Assembly: GCA_005881425.1 (NCBI GenBank)
Contig: VBIC01000119.1
Coordinates: 1 to 63,631, forward strand
Length of the DNA stretch: 63,631 bases
Source of the DNA: Chloroflexota bacterium
Lineage (GTDB): Bacteria > Chloroflexota > Dormibacteria > CF-121
Direction of reading: 5' to 3'
Under the pieces are notes generated by a model that was given only the letters and a program-made list of their open reading frames with translations, ran no database searches and was not told the origin of the DNA. Position numbers and translations under genes: made by a program. The number at the start of each line of letters is the position of its first letter. Position 1 is the first letter of the stretch. Positions 14,902 to 23,875 of the stretch are shown one piece after another.

Positions 14902-17434
14902 GCTGACCCTGCCAGGAATAGAGCTTGTCGAGCGCCTCCTTGGGCGTCAGGCGTTCCAGGTCCAGCTGGCGCAGCTCCTCGAGCAGCGCCTGCTCCAGGG
15001 GGAGGCTCAGCTGGTCGCTGGGCGCCGCCCTCTCCAGGGGACGGGCCCCTTCCAGCTCCTGCAGGATCTGCCGCGCCCGCACGACCACCTGGCGAGGCAG
15101 GCCGGCCAGCTCGGCGACGTGAATCCCGTAGCTGCGGTCCGCGCCTCCTTGCACCACCTGGTGCAGGAAGACGACCTTCTCGCCCTCCTCCCGGACCTCC
15201 ATACGGAAGTTGCGCAGCCGGGGGAGTCGCTCCGCGAGCGCGGTCAGCTCGTGAAAGTGGGTCGCGAAGAGGGTCAGGCTGCGAAGCTGGGGCGCCTCGT
15301 GGACGTACTCCAGCAGCGCCTGGGCGATGCTGACCCCATCGTAGGTGCTGGTCCCTCGTCCGACCTCATCGAAGACGAGCAGGCTGCGGGGGCCGGCGTG
15401 GGCCAGGATGTGCGCCGTCTCCACCATCTCCACCATGAAGGTGCTGAGCCCGCGCGCCAGCTCGTCGTGCGCTCCGACACGGGTGAAGATGCGGTCGCAG
15501 AGGCCGACCTCGGCTTCCACCGCGGGTACGAAGCTGCCCACCTGGGCGAGCAGGACGATCAGCGCCGACTGGCGAAGGTAGGTCGACTTGCCGGCCATGT
15601 TCGGCCCGCTGAGGAGGGCGATCTGGGCCCGATCAGGGTCCAGGCTGAGGTCGTTGGGCACGAACCTGCCCGGCCCCAGAGCCCGCTCGACCAGCGGATG
15701 ACGACCCGCGCGCACCTGCAACCCCGGCTCCTGGCGCAGGCGCGGCCGGACCCAGCGCTCCCGCGAGGCGACCTCCGCCAGCGCGGCCAGGGCGTCGAGC
15801 TCGCCCAGAGCCGCCCCCAGGGCGAGCAGGTCGCGGGCGGCCTGTGTCACCTGCCGGGCCAGGCCGCGGAAGAGCTCCTGCTCGCGGGCTCCCATCGCGC
15901 TCCTGGCATTGAGCACCAGCGTCTCCCGCTCCTTGAGCTCGACCGTGATGTAGCGTTCCGCGTTGACCAGGGTTTGCTTGCGCACGTATTCCTCGGGCAC
16001 CAGGGCCCGGTTGGCGTGGCTGACTTCGAGGTAGTAGCCGAAGACCTGGTTGAATCCGACCCGCAGCGAGCGGATCCCTGTCCGCTGGCGCTCGGCGGCC
16101 TCCAGCGCGGCAATCCACTCCCGAGCTGAGCGCGAGCCGTCCCGGATCGCGTCCAGGTCGGGGTCGTAGCCTGCTGAAAACGCCCCGCCATCACGCAGCG
16201 AAGACGGCGGCTCGTCGACCAGCGCCCGGCGCAGCTCGGCGACGAGTCGCTCGACCTGGGCCGAGGCAGGGGGCAGGGCCAGCAGCGGCGAGGCGGCCAG
16301 GGTCCTCACCGCCGGCACCGCCTCCAGCGTGGCCCGCAGCTGGACCAGGTCGCGAGGCGTGCCAAGCCCCTGGCCGGCCCGGCTGACCAGGCGCTCGACG
16401 TCGTGCAGCCGGCGCAGCGCGGTCCGGAGCCGGCCGCGGGTGAGCGGATCGCCGGCCAGCTGGGCCACCCTCTCCAGACGAGCCTCGAGCGGCTCGCGGA
16501 CGCGCAGCGGCCGATCGAGCCAGCGACGCAAGCAGCGAGCTCCCATGCTGGTCACCGTCAGGTCCAGGAAGGCGACGAGGTCCTCGTCGGATCGAGGAGG
16601 CACGCCAGCCAGCCCGAGGCTGCGGCGGGTGACGGCGTCCAGGTGCATGAAACCCTGAGGGTGCTCGGCATGCAGCCGGAGCAGCGCCGGCTCCAGCGTC
16701 AGGTGCGCCCGCTCGGCGTAACGAAGGAGCGCCCCGGCCGCGGCCAGGGCCTCGGGCCACTCCTCCACCCCGAAGGCGGCGAGGGTGTCCACGCCGAGCA
16801 GCTGGCGGAGGCGATCGCCGGCCGCACGGGCATCGAAGTCCGAGGCCGGTAGAACGCTGATCGGTGCCCCGCCGGCCAGCGAGCTCAGCCGCTCGCCATC
16901 GAGCTCGGCGGCGATCAGCTCAGCCGGGTGCAGCCGGGCCAGCTCGTCCCGAAGAGCGCCGAGGTCCGGGTCGACCCGGATAAGGCCCAGCTCTCCGGTG
17001 GAGCAGTCGAGGGCGGCCACGCCGATGTAATGCGCCTTGATGCAGACCGCGACCGCGTAATTGCTGCGCGCTCCCTCCAGGTAGGCATCCTCGAGCACCA
17101 TCCCCGGCGTCAAGACCCGCACCACCTCGCGGCGGACCAGGCCCCGTCCCTTTAAGACCGGCTCCTCGACCTGGTCGCAGACGGCGACCCGCAGCCCCGC
17201 CTTGAGGAGCTTGCCCACGTAGGCCTCACAGGCGTGGTAGGGCACGCCCGCCATGGGAAAGCGCTGGCCCTTGCCCATCTCCCGCCCGGTCAGGGTCACG
17301 CCCAGGATCGGCGCCGCCCGTTCGGCGTCCTCGCCGAACGTCTCGTAGAAGTCGCCCAGCCGGAAGAGGACGATCGCGTCGGGATGCGCCTGCTTGACGC
17401 GCTGATACTGTTCCAGGACGGGGACGGCGGGCAC
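14888..17434 (-). CDS. mutS: DNA mismatch repair protein MutS
   Basis: 848 aa, standard for MutS1. The mismatch-binding domain has FRLGDFYETFGEDAERAA (the F-x-E reading motif). Connector, core/lever and clamp domains follow, with the ATPase at the end: GPNMAGKSTYLRQ (about 605), LVFDEVGRGTSTYDG, and ATHFHELTAL. The C-terminus carries a short helix-turn-helix dimer region. It is followed directly by mutL, forming a mutSL operon with miaB upstream. Confidence 0.97.
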   Translation of the reverse strand: MPAVPVLEQYQRVKQAHPDAIVLFRLGDFYETFGEDAERAAPILGVTLTGREMGKGQRFPMAGVPYHACEAYVGKLLKAGLRVAVCDQVEEPVLKGRGLVRREVVRVLTPGMVLEDAYLEGARSNYAVAVCIKAHYIGVAALDCSTGELGLIRVDPDLGALRDELARLHPAELIAAELDGERLSSLAGGAPISVLPASDFDARAAGDRLRQLLGVDTLAAFGVEEWPEALAAAGALLRYAERAHLTLEPALLRLHAEHPQGFMHLDAVTRRSLGLAGVPPRSDEDLVAFLDLTVTSMGARCLRRWLDRPLRVREPLEARLERVAQLAGDPLTRGRLRTALRRLHDVERLVSRAGQGLGTPRDLVQLRATLEAVPAVRTLAASPLLALPPASAQVERLVAELRRALVDEPPSSLRDGGAFSAGYDPDLDAIRDGSRSAREWIAALEAAERQRTGIRSLRVGFNQVFGYYLEVSHANRALVPEEYVRKQTLVNAERYITVELKERETLVLNARSAMGAREQELFRGLARQVTQAARDLLALGAALGELDALAALAEVASRERWVRPRLRQEPGLQVRAGRHPLVERALGPGRFVPNDLSLDPDRAQIALLSGPNMAGKSTYLRQSALIVLLAQVGSFVPAVEAEVGLCDRIFTRVGAHDELARGLSTFMVEMVETAHILAHAGPRSLLVFDEVGRGTSTYDGVSIAQALLEYVHEAPQLRSLTLFATHFHELTALAERLPRLRNFRMEVREEGEKVVFLHQVVQGGADRSYGIHVAELAGLPRQVVVRARQILQELEGARPLERAAPSDQLSLPLEQALLEELRQLDLERLTPKEALDKLYSWQGQHAGA

Positions 17435-17461
17435 CGGGCTAGGTTACGTCAGACCGATGCC

Positions 17462-18841
17462 TTATGCCACCACGGTTCCGCGCAGCTGCCAGGCGCTGGC
17501 CTCCTCGACCAGCACGTGACGCACGGTGGCTACCTCGCCACCCACCGGCGCCTGGGCGACCACCACCTTGTTCTGGCGAGTCCGGCCGATGAGCCTGCCG
17601 GCTGCCACCTCCTCCACCAGGACCTCCACCGTCCGGCCGCGCCAGCGCTGGTTGTTCCGCTCCGCGATCCGGCGCTGGGCGTCGAGCAGGACGTTGATCC
17701 GACGCTTCTTCTCCGCCGGCGCCACGTCGTCCGGCTGCCGGGCCGCCGTGGTGCGCGGCCTGGGGCTGAAGCCCTGGACGTGGACCACGTCGAAGGCGAC
17801 CTCCTGCAGCAGCGAGAGGGTGGCCTGGAACTGCTCCTCGGTCTCCCCCGGGTAGCCGACTATGACGTCGGTCGAGAGCGAGACGTCCGGGATCAGGGTC
17901 CGTGCCCGGGCCACGATCTCCAGGTACTCGGCGCGCGTGTGCCGCCGCCGCATCTGGGCCAGGATGCGGTCGTCGCCGGACTGGAACGGCAGGTGCAGAT
18001 GCTCGCAGACCCGCGGCAGGTCGCGAATGGCGAGCAGGAGGTCGTCGTGGACATGGCGGGGGTGCGAGGTCAGGAAGCGGACGCGCCAGATGCCCGGCAC
18101 CCGCTCCACCGCCTCCAGCAGCCCGCTCAGCCTGGCGCCGCCGTCGGGGTCCCGATAGGAGTTGACGGTCTGGCCGAGCAGGGTCACCTCGCGCACTCCC
18201 TGGCCGGCGAAGAGGCGCACGTCCTCGACCACGTCTTTCAAAGGCCGGCTGCGCTCGATCCCGCGCACGAAGGGGACTATGCAGAAGCTGCAGACCTCGT
18301 TGCAGCCGAAGATGACGGGCACGAAGGCGGTCAGCCCCTGGCGCAGGACCGCCCCGCCGGTCGCCGCGGGGTCGGTTTCGTACTCGCCCTGAAGGTCGCG
18401 GATGAAGGCCTCGTATTCGCGCATGTCGAAGCGGTAGTCGAGGTCCGGCAGCCGGGCGAAGAGGCGGTCCTTCTCCTTGTTCGCCATGCAGCCGGTCATG
18501 GCGATCGCCCGCCCCGGCCGGGCTCGCTTCCAGCCGCGAAGCTCGCGGAACCTGCCGTATGCCTTCTGCTCCGCGTTCTGCCGCACACAGCAGGTCACCA
18601 GTACGGCGAGATCGGCCTGGTCCAGCTCGTCGGCGGCTTCGAAGCCGGCAGCCAGCAGGCCCTGCCTCAGGTATTCGGAATCGGACTCGTTCATCTGGCA
18701 GCCGCTGACCCAGAGATGGAAGCGGCGGCCGGAGGGCGGACGGCGGCGGGTGAGGCGCGATGGCCGTCTGAAGTTGGCCGGATCGAAGCGCAGCGGCGCG
18801 CCGGGGACACGAAGCCGGGGCGGCGCCGTCAGGTCAGGCAT
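17462..18841 (-). CDS. miaB: tRNA-2-methylthio-N6-dimethylallyladenosine synthase MiaB
   Basis: 459 aa radical-SAM methylthiotransferase that converts i6A37 to ms2i6A37. The N-terminal UPF0004 domain supplies three Cys of the auxiliary cluster (SGCQMNESDSEY, VTCCVRQNAEQ, TGCMANKEK). The radical-SAM domain has CNEVCSFC near residues 179-186, and a TRAM domain ends the protein. The ATG at 18841 is used; upstream sequence in this frame is antisense-like and lies over spoVS. The enzyme needs the product of MiaA, whose gene is damaged here, so the two should be read together. Confidence 0.94.
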   Translation of the reverse strand: MPDLTAPPRLRVPGAPLRFDPANFRRPSRLTRRRPPSGRRFHLWVSGCQMNESDSEYLRQGLLAAGFEAADELDQADLAVLVTCCVRQNAEQKAYGRFRELRGWKRARPGRAIAMTGCMANKEKDRLFARLPDLDYRFDMREYEAFIRDLQGEYETDPAATGGAVLRQGLTAFVPVIFGCNEVCSFCIVPFVRGIERSRPLKDVVEDVRLFAGQGVREVTLLGQTVNSYRDPDGGARLSGLLEAVERVPGIWRVRFLTSHPRHVHDDLLLAIRDLPRVCEHLHLPFQSGDDRILAQMRRRHTRAEYLEIVARARTLIPDVSLSTDVIVGYPGETEEQFQATLSLLQEVAFDVVHVQGFSPRPRTTAARQPDDVAPAEKKRRINVLLDAQRRIAERNNQRWRGRTVEVLVEEVAAGRLIGRTRQNKVVVAQAPVGGEVATVRHVLVEEASAWQLRGTVVA

Positions 18842-18851
18842 CCGGCCTTTC

Positions 18852-19235
18852 CTAGCGGGATTCGACCAGCAGCCGAATCCCGGTCCGTTCCTCGCCGTCG
18901 ATCGAGATGTCGATGAAGGAGGGGATGCAGACCAGGTCCAGGCCGCCGGCGGCAACGTAGCCGCGTGAGATCGCGATCGCCTTGACAGCCTGGTTGATGG
19001 CCCCGGCCCCGATGGCCTGGACCTCGACCCGGCTCTGGGTCCGCACCACCCCGGCAATGGCTCCCGCCACCGCGACCGGCTTGGAGGTCGCGGAGACCTT
19101 GAGAATCTCGATGGCCGGCCGGCCGGAGCGGACCGTGCTCGGAGCCGCCGGCGCGACCGGCGTCTTCTGGTTACCCGGAGACGGCGACGCTTCGGTCGAT
19201 CCGTTCGATGAGGGTGGCGTTTCCAGAGTGTGCAT
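18852..19235 (-). CDS. spoVS: Stage V sporulation protein S family (SpoVS)
   Basis: The last 86 residues are a clear SpoVS (Alba-like fold): ILKVSATSKPVAVAGAIAGV, QAIGAGAINQAVKAIAISRG, DLVCIPSFIDISIDGEERTG. SpoVS is widespread beyond spore formers, so it is not evidence of sporulation. The only ATG adds about 40 residues rich in Pro, Ser and Thr, encoded over a 65-bp overlap with the end of ymdB. No alternative ATG, GTG or TTG lies closer to the domain. It sits in the conserved rny-ymdB-spoVS-miaB order. Confidence 0.93.
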   Translation of the reverse strand: MHTLETPPSSNGSTEASPSPGNQKTPVAPAAPSTVRSGRPAIEILKVSATSKPVAVAGAIAGVVRTQSRVEVQAIGAGAINQAVKAIAISRGYVAAGGLDLVCIPSFIDISIDGEERTGIRLLVESR

Positions 19236-19962
19236 CTATTCTAACCAGTACGGAATTGAACGTGACGACGCCTTCGGCCACCTTAAACCGATGGGGCAGG
19301 CCCGTCAAGAAGCGCTGCAGGCTGATCTCACGGTCCATCCCGATCACGGAGTCCCGCGCCCCCACCATCCCCAGGTCGGAGACGAAGGCTGTGCCGTTGG
19401 GCAGAATCCTAGCATCCGCGGTCGGGACGTGGGTGTGGGTCCCGAATACGAAGCTGGCCCGGCCGTCCAGGTACCAGCCCATGGCGACCTTCTCGGAGGT
19501 GGCCTCGGCATGGATGTCGATCAGCCGGAGCCGGGTGCCGCCGGCCGCCGCCAGCACCTCGTCCACGGCCCGAAAGGGCGAGTTGGTGGGAGGCATGAAA
19601 AGCTGGCCCTGGACGTTGCCCACCAGGACCTGGCCCTTGGCCCCGAGATCGTGGCAGTGCCAGCCACGTCCGGGAGCCCCGGGCGCGTAGTTCTGGGGCC
19701 GCAGGATGGGCCGGCCGTCGAAGCCGGTCAGCATCTCCCGCTGGTCCCAGATGTGGTTGCCCGAGGTCAGTACGTCGATTCCCAGGCCGAAGAGGTCGTC
19801 GGCGATCCTGGGGGTCAGGCCGAAGCCGCCGGCCGCGTTCTCCCCGTTGGCCACCACCAGGTCCAGGCCGTGCTCCTGGCGGAGCTGGGGCAGGAGGCGG
19901 GCGACGGCGTCGCGTCCCGGACGGCCGATGATGTCCCCGATGGCGAGCACGGTCACGACCAT
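19171..19962 (-). CDS. ymdB: YmdB-type metallophosphoesterase (2',3'-cyclic nucleotide phosphodiesterase)
   Basis: 263 aa, the normal YmdB length. The metal-binding motifs are all present: GDIIGRPGRDAV, NGENAAGG, TSGNHIWDQ, DIHAEATSEK, and FGTHTHVPTADA. In Bacillus YmdB acts on 2',3'-cAMP and affects multicellular behaviour. It is often partnered with RNase Y. Here rny is still upstream on the same strand, but a glycosylase gene is inserted antisense between them, and the first base of ymdB is only 18 bp from the start of that gene. Confidence 0.94.
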   Translation of the reverse strand: MVVTVLAIGDIIGRPGRDAVARLLPQLRQEHGLDLVVANGENAAGGFGLTPRIADDLFGLGIDVLTSGNHIWDQREMLTGFDGRPILRPQNYAPGAPGRGWHCHDLGAKGQVLVGNVQGQLFMPPTNSPFRAVDEVLAAAGGTRLRLIDIHAEATSEKVAMGWYLDGRASFVFGTHTHVPTADARILPNGTAFVSDLGMVGARDSVIGMDREISLQRFLTGLPHRFKVAEGVVTFNSVLVRIDAHSGNATLIERIDRSVAVSG

Positions 19963-19979
19963 TGGAGGATGGTAGCAAG

Positions 19980-20591
19980 GTGAGTTCGATCGAGGCCGTG
20001 CTGGAAGAGCTTGCCCTGGCCCGGATCGGGGCCACTTTCAACCCCTTCCGGCAGTCGGTCCGGGACGACCTCCCGGGCGCCCCCGCCATGCGGCTGGCGA
20101 ACCTGCGCCGCTACCTGGCCGAACGCGCCGGCGCGGACCTGGTGGCGGTGGGCGAGGCTGCCGGCTACCAGGGTATGCGCTGGTCGGGGATCGCCTTCAC
20201 CAGCGAGTTCGACCTGCTGGGCTGGGGATCCCCCTATCGACGCTCGAGCGCCCGGCCCCGACCCTGGAAGGAGCCCTCCGGGACCATCGTCCACGGGCTG
20301 CTGGCGCGCCACGATGCCGAGCGCCGGGTCATCCTCTGGAACACCGTCCCGACCCACCCTCACGAGCCGGGCGACCCGTTCTCCAACCGCCGGCCCACCC
20401 GGGCCGAGGTCGAGGCTGGGCTCCTCCTCACCCGGAGCCTGCTCCTGGCGCTGGGCCCTGACCGGTTGGTGGTGGCGGTCGGGGTCGTGGCCGCGGTCGG
20501 CCTGGGCGGCCTGGCCCAGCACGTGGTCCGCCACCCGGCCAACGCCGGCGCGACGCGCTTCCGCCGCGAGATGGCCGCGCTGCTGCAATGA
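19980..20591 (+). CDS. Uracil-DNA-glycosylase-like protein
   Basis: 203 aa. The N-terminal half has [19 protein letters not shown] and [20 protein letters not shown], equivalent to the GEAPG active-site loop and substrate pocket of the UDG superfamily. The second half has [15 protein letters not shown] and ends with the HPANAG motif that holds the catalytic His loop. It lacks the Cys residues of family 4 and so represents another branch. GGAGG at 19965-19969 supports the GTG at 19980. It is antisense between rny and ymdB, its 3' end overlapping rny by 164 bp, and shares a short divergent region with ymdB. Confidence 0.75.
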   Translation: MSSIEAVLEELALARIGATFNPFRQSVRDDLPGAPAMRLANLRRYLAERAGADLVAVGEAAGYQGMRWSGIAFTSEFDLLGWGSPYRRSSARPRPWKEPSGTIVHGLLARHDAERRVILWNTVPTHPHEPGDPFSNRRPTRAEVEAGLLLTRSLLLALGPDRLVVAVGVVAAVGLGGLAQHVVRHPANAGATRFRREMAALLQ

Positions 20592-22140
20592 AAAAGGGCG
20601 GCCTCTTCAGGGCGAATTCGACGATCCGGGTCTCCCGGATCACGGTGACTTTGATCTGCCCAGGGTATTGCAGCTCCCCTTCGATGCGCTTGGCGATGTC
20701 GCGGGCGATGATCTGCGCTCGCGCGTCGTCGATCTGCTCCGGCTTGACGATGATCCGGATCTCGCGTCCGGCCTGGATGGCGAAGGACTTCTCGACCCCC
20801 TCGAAGGAATTCGCGATGCTCTCGAGCTTCTCGAGGCGCTTGATGTAGGTGGTCAGCGTCTCCCGGCGCGCGCCCGGCCGGGCCGCCGAGACGGCGTCGC
20901 AGGCCACGGTCAGGATCGCCTCGAGGGTCGCCGGCTCGACGTCATAGTGATGAGCCTGGACGGCATGGACCAGGGACTCGGGCCGGCCCAGACGCTTGAG
21001 CAGCTCACCGCCGATGATGGCGTGAGATCCCTCTACCTCGTGGTCGACCGCTTTGCCGATGTCGTGCAGCAGGCCGGCCTCACGGCAGAGCGCCGGGTCG
21101 GCGGCGCCGATCTCGGCTGCCACCATACCGCAGAGAAAGGAGACTTCCTTGCTGTGCGTGAGCACGTTCTGGCCGTAGCTGGTTCGGAAGGCCAGGGTCC
21201 CGAGCAGCTTCACAAGCTCGGGGTGAAGGCCGGTGACACCGGTCTCGAACATGGCCTGCTCGCCTTCCTCGCGGATCCGCGTCTGGACGTCGTTGCGGGC
21301 CTTGGTCACCATCTCCTCGATCCGGGCCGGATGGATCCGGCCGTCGACCAGCAGGTGGTTCAGGGCGACCCGCGCTACCTCCCGGCGCACCGGGTCGAAA
21401 CCGCTGAGGATGACGGCCTCCGGAGTGTCGTCGATGATCAGGTCGACTCCGGTGGCATGTTCGAGAGCCCGAATGTTGCGACCCTCGCGGCCGATGATCC
21501 TCCCCTTCATCTCGTCGCTGGGGATGGCGACCACCGAGACTGAGGTCTCGGCAGTCTGCTCGGCAGCGATGCGCTGCATCGCGGTCACGAGGATGTTGCG
21601 CGCGCGCTTGTCGCTCTCTTCCTTCACGACCTCTTCGTTCTCGCGTATCTTCTGGGCGACCTCCTGGGTCAACTCTTTCTCGACGCTGCCCAGGATGGCG
21701 GTCCGGGCTTCCGCCCGGGTGAGGCCCGAGATCCGTTCCAGCTCCTTCAGCTGGGCCTGGACCGCGAGGTGGAGGTCATCCTGCAGCTTGTTCATCTCCT
21801 CCGCGCGGGCGCTGAGGGCCTGTTCCTTGCGGTCGAGGTCCTCGAGCTTGCGGTCGATCGCTTCTTCTTTCTGCTGGATACGCCGCTCCGAGCGCTGCAG
21901 CTCGGCGCGGCCGTCGCGGACTTCCTGCTCCAAGGACATACGGATGCGGTGGGCTTCTTCCTTGGCTTCGAGGATCATCTCCTTCTTGCCGGTCTCGGCC
22001 TCGGCCAGCTGCTTCTCTCGTTCGACGTTCGACGTCTCGAGCTGGCGCTGGTTGGCGCGAGAGACCAACAACGAAGCCAGAATGGCGCCCACCACGGCTC
22101 CGACCACGATCCCCAGCAACAGGAGGACATAGTTGGACAT
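20428..22140 (-). CDS. rny: Ribonuclease Y, with an unusual C-terminal extension
   Basis: 570 aa membrane-anchored endoribonuclease that starts mRNA decay. One N-terminal transmembrane helix ([20 protein letters not shown]), a long coiled coil (about 30-200), a KH domain ([17 protein letters not shown]), and an HD domain ([14 protein letters not shown]). The family normally ends shortly after [14 protein letters not shown], at about 520 aa. Here the frame continues through [10 protein letters not shown] into about 50 Pro/Arg/Gly-rich residues encoded antisense to the glycosylase gene. A TGA lies one frame over exactly at the normal end (CCCTGA), so a small indel probably removed the original stop, or the sequence has an error there. 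Confidence 0.93.
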   Translation of the reverse strand: MSNYVLLLLGIVVGAVVGAILASLLVSRANQRQLETSNVEREKQLAEAETGKKEMILEAKEEAHRIRMSLEQEVRDGRAELQRSERRIQQKEEAIDRKLEDLDRKEQALSARAEEMNKLQDDLHLAVQAQLKELERISGLTRAEARTAILGSVEKELTQEVAQKIRENEEVVKEESDKRARNILVTAMQRIAAEQTAETSVSVVAIPSDEMKGRIIGREGRNIRALEHATGVDLIIDDTPEAVILSGFDPVRREVARVALNHLLVDGRIHPARIEEMVTKARNDVQTRIREEGEQAMFETGVTGLHPELVKLLGTLAFRTSYGQNVLTHSKEVSFLCGMVAAEIGAADPALCREAGLLHDIGKAVDHEVEGSHAIIGGELLKRLGRPESLVHAVQAHHYDVEPATLEAILTVACDAVSAARPGARRETLTTYIKRLEKLESIANSFEGVEKSFAIQAGREIRIIVKPEQIDDARAQIIARDIAKRIEGELQYPGQIKVTVIRETRIVEFALKRPPFFIAAARPSRGGSASRRRWPGGGPRAGPGRPGRPRPRPRPPPPTGQGPAPGAGSG

Positions 22141-22179
22141 GGGTACACCTCACTGGTATGGACTTATGAAGGTTCTGCG

Positions 22180-22197
22180 CGCCGCGCGAACGCGGCG
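22180..22197 (-). ncRNA. UUCG-capped hairpin in the rny leader
   Basis: On the rny transcript strand, CGCCGCG, a TTCG tetraloop, and CGCGGCG form a perfect 7-bp stem about 40 nt before the rny start. Very stable leader hairpins of this kind can protect or auto-regulate nuclease messages. A function is not shown here. Confidence 0.5.
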
Positions 22198-22234
22198 GGA
22201 CTAGTCGTTACAGGGCGACAAAATCTTGACCATT

Positions 22235-22780
22235 TTAGTCGGGTTCCGGGGGGGTGTCAAACCGGGGATCCTCCCTGGAAGAAACGCTACGTCCCTCGGC
22301 CAGGAGCTCGCGGAGCACGCGCATGATGATGGCGCTCGAGAATCCACGCCGCCCCAGCCGGCCACCCACGGTGGCTCTAAGCTGGTCCCGGTCGCGGGAA
22401 GGCCTGGCCCGGACGATCGCCCGGGCCAGCGCGCGGGCGCGGTCGAGCTCGCTGACCGGATCGAGCTGCTCCAGCGCCCGGCCGGCCTCGGCGGCCTCGA
22501 TGCCCCGGGAGCGCAGCTCCTGGGCGATCATGGCACGCCCGCGCCCGGCACTGCGACGCCCGACCAGGGCACGGGCAAAGGCCTGGTCGTCGAGGTAGCG
22601 CTGGGCCGCGGCCCGGTCGAGGGCGGCCTCGACCGCAGGCTCGGCGTAGCCCACCTGGAGCAGCTTGCGGGCCAGCATCGCCCGGGACTGCGGCTGCGCC
22701 GCCAGCCGTTTCAGCGCGGCGGCGTAGGCTGCCTCGACGTTGTCCGGCTCCGCCGGCGGGGCGCGGCGGCCCCGCCGCAT
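22235..22780 (-). CDS. recX: RecA regulatory protein RecX
   Basis: 181 aa. It has three RecX helical repeats: EAAYAAALKRLAAQPQSRAML, then the family core QRYLDDQAFARALVGRR with GRAMIAQELRSRGI, then RGFSSAIIMRVLRELL. RecX caps or stimulates disassembly of RecA filaments. It directly follows recA with about 20 bp between them and is surely co-transcribed. The ATG at 22780 is the first in frame; a slightly longer form from an upstream rare start is possible. Confidence 0.9.
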   Translation of the reverse strand: MRRGRRAPPAEPDNVEAAYAAALKRLAAQPQSRAMLARKLLQVGYAEPAVEAALDRAAAQRYLDDQAFARALVGRRSAGRGRAMIAQELRSRGIEAAEAGRALEQLDPVSELDRARALARAIVRARPSRDRDQLRATVGGRLGRRGFSSAIIMRVLRELLAEGRSVSSREDPRFDTPPEPD

Positions 22781-22800
22781 CCCCGCCGCCTTGTTGCGGA

Positions 22801-23805
22801 TCAGACTGGCTGCAGGATGGTCTTCTCAGCCCGCTCGCGCATGCGTCCAATGATCTCCTCCCCCACCTGCGCGTGACCCTTGAGGAAGGCGACCGTTTGT
22901 TCCCGGCCCTGGCCCAGGCGCTGCCCGTTGTATGAGAACCAGGAGCCGCTCTTCTCCACCAGGGTGGTCTCGACGGCGGCATCGAGCACGCTCCCCCAGT
23001 AGGAGATGCCCTCGTTGTAAAGGATGTCGAACTCGGCCGAGCGGAAGGGCGGGGCCACCTTGTTCTTGACCACCTTGACCTTGACCCGGTTGCCGACCAC
23101 GTCCAGCCCACTCTTGATCGAGTCGATCTTACGGATGTCGAGCCGGACCGAGGCATAGAACTTGAGCGCCCGGCCGCCCGTGGTCACCTCCGGATTGCCG
23201 AACATGATGCCGACCTTCTCGCGCAGCTGGTTGATGAAGACCACCGAGGTGTTGGACTTGGAGATGGCGGCCGTGAGCTTGCGCAAGGCCTGCGACATGA
23301 GGCGAGCCTGGAGCGCGACGTGGCTCTCCCCCATCTCTCCGTCGATCTCCTGCTTCGGCACGAGCGCCGCCACGGAGTCGATCACGATCACGTCGACCGC
23401 GCCCGAGCGCACCAGGACGTCGACGATCTCGAGCGCCTGCTCCCCCGTGTCGGGCTGCGAGATCAGCAGGTCCTCGGTCTTGACCCCGATGTGGGAGGCG
23501 TAGACCGGATCCAGGGCGTGCTCGGCGTCGATGAAGGCGGCGACGCCGCCGCGCTTCTGGGCCTCGGCGATGACGTGGAGCGCGAGCGTCGTCTTGCCGG
23601 ACGATTCCGGCCCGTAGATCTCGATCACCCGCCCTCTCGGGATGCCGCCCACGCCCAGGGCCAGGTCGAGGGTCAGGGCGCCAGTGGGGATCACGTCGAT
23701 GTTGCGTTGGGCCGCGGCCTCTCCCAGCTTCATGATGGCCCCCTTTCCGTAGGAGCGTTCGATCTGGCTGAGCGCGGCGGTCAAGGCACGTTCTTTTTCG
23801 GACAT
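22801..23805 (-). CDS. recA: Recombinase RecA
   Basis: 334 aa, typical RecA without a long acidic tail. Walker [10 protein letters not shown] (about 65-73), [21 protein letters not shown], loop L2 region [22 protein letters not shown], and the C-terminal domain. It polymerises on ssDNA, drives strand exchange, and triggers LexA cleavage. Ribosome-binding site AGAAGGGAGAAG before the ATG. I see no CGAAC-N4-GTTCG LexA box in its short promoter region, unlike lexA in the same window. Confidence 0.98.
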   Translation of the reverse strand: MSEKERALTAALSQIERSYGKGAIMKLGEAAAQRNIDVIPTGALTLDLALGVGGIPRGRVIEIYGPESSGKTTLALHVIAEAQKRGGVAAFIDAEHALDPVYASHIGVKTEDLLISQPDTGEQALEIVDVLVRSGAVDVIVIDSVAALVPKQEIDGEMGESHVALQARLMSQALRKLTAAISKSNTSVVFINQLREKVGIMFGNPEVTTGGRALKFYASVRLDIRKIDSIKSGLDVVGNRVKVKVVKNKVAPPFRSAEFDILYNEGISYWGSVLDAAVETTLVEKSGSWFSYNGQRLGQGREQTVAFLKGHAQVGEEIIGRMRERAEKTILQPV

Positions 23806-23846
23806 CTTCTCCCTTCTTTCAGTCAGCGGCCTGGCCCGCGCTGAGC

Positions 23847-23875
23847 ATTGTTACACATTCTTGTAGTACTGTCAA
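23847..23875 (-). promoter_or_regulatory. recA promoter
   Basis: Minus strand TTGACA (23875-23870), a 17-nt spacer, AACAAT (or, with 16 nt, TAACAA). The -35 box overlaps the stop codon of cinA, so recA can be transcribed on its own as well as by read-through. No LexA palindrome is visible. Confidence 0.65.

Noticed and set aside
18842-19057. Upstream extension of miaB (to 19057)
   Set aside because: The added residues are Ser/Pro/Arg-rich translation of spoVS in the wrong frame. The family start fits the ATG at 18841.
18852-19235. spoVS as evidence that the organism sporulates
   Set aside because: SpoVS is widespread in non-spore-formers and no other sporulation-specific gene is in the window.
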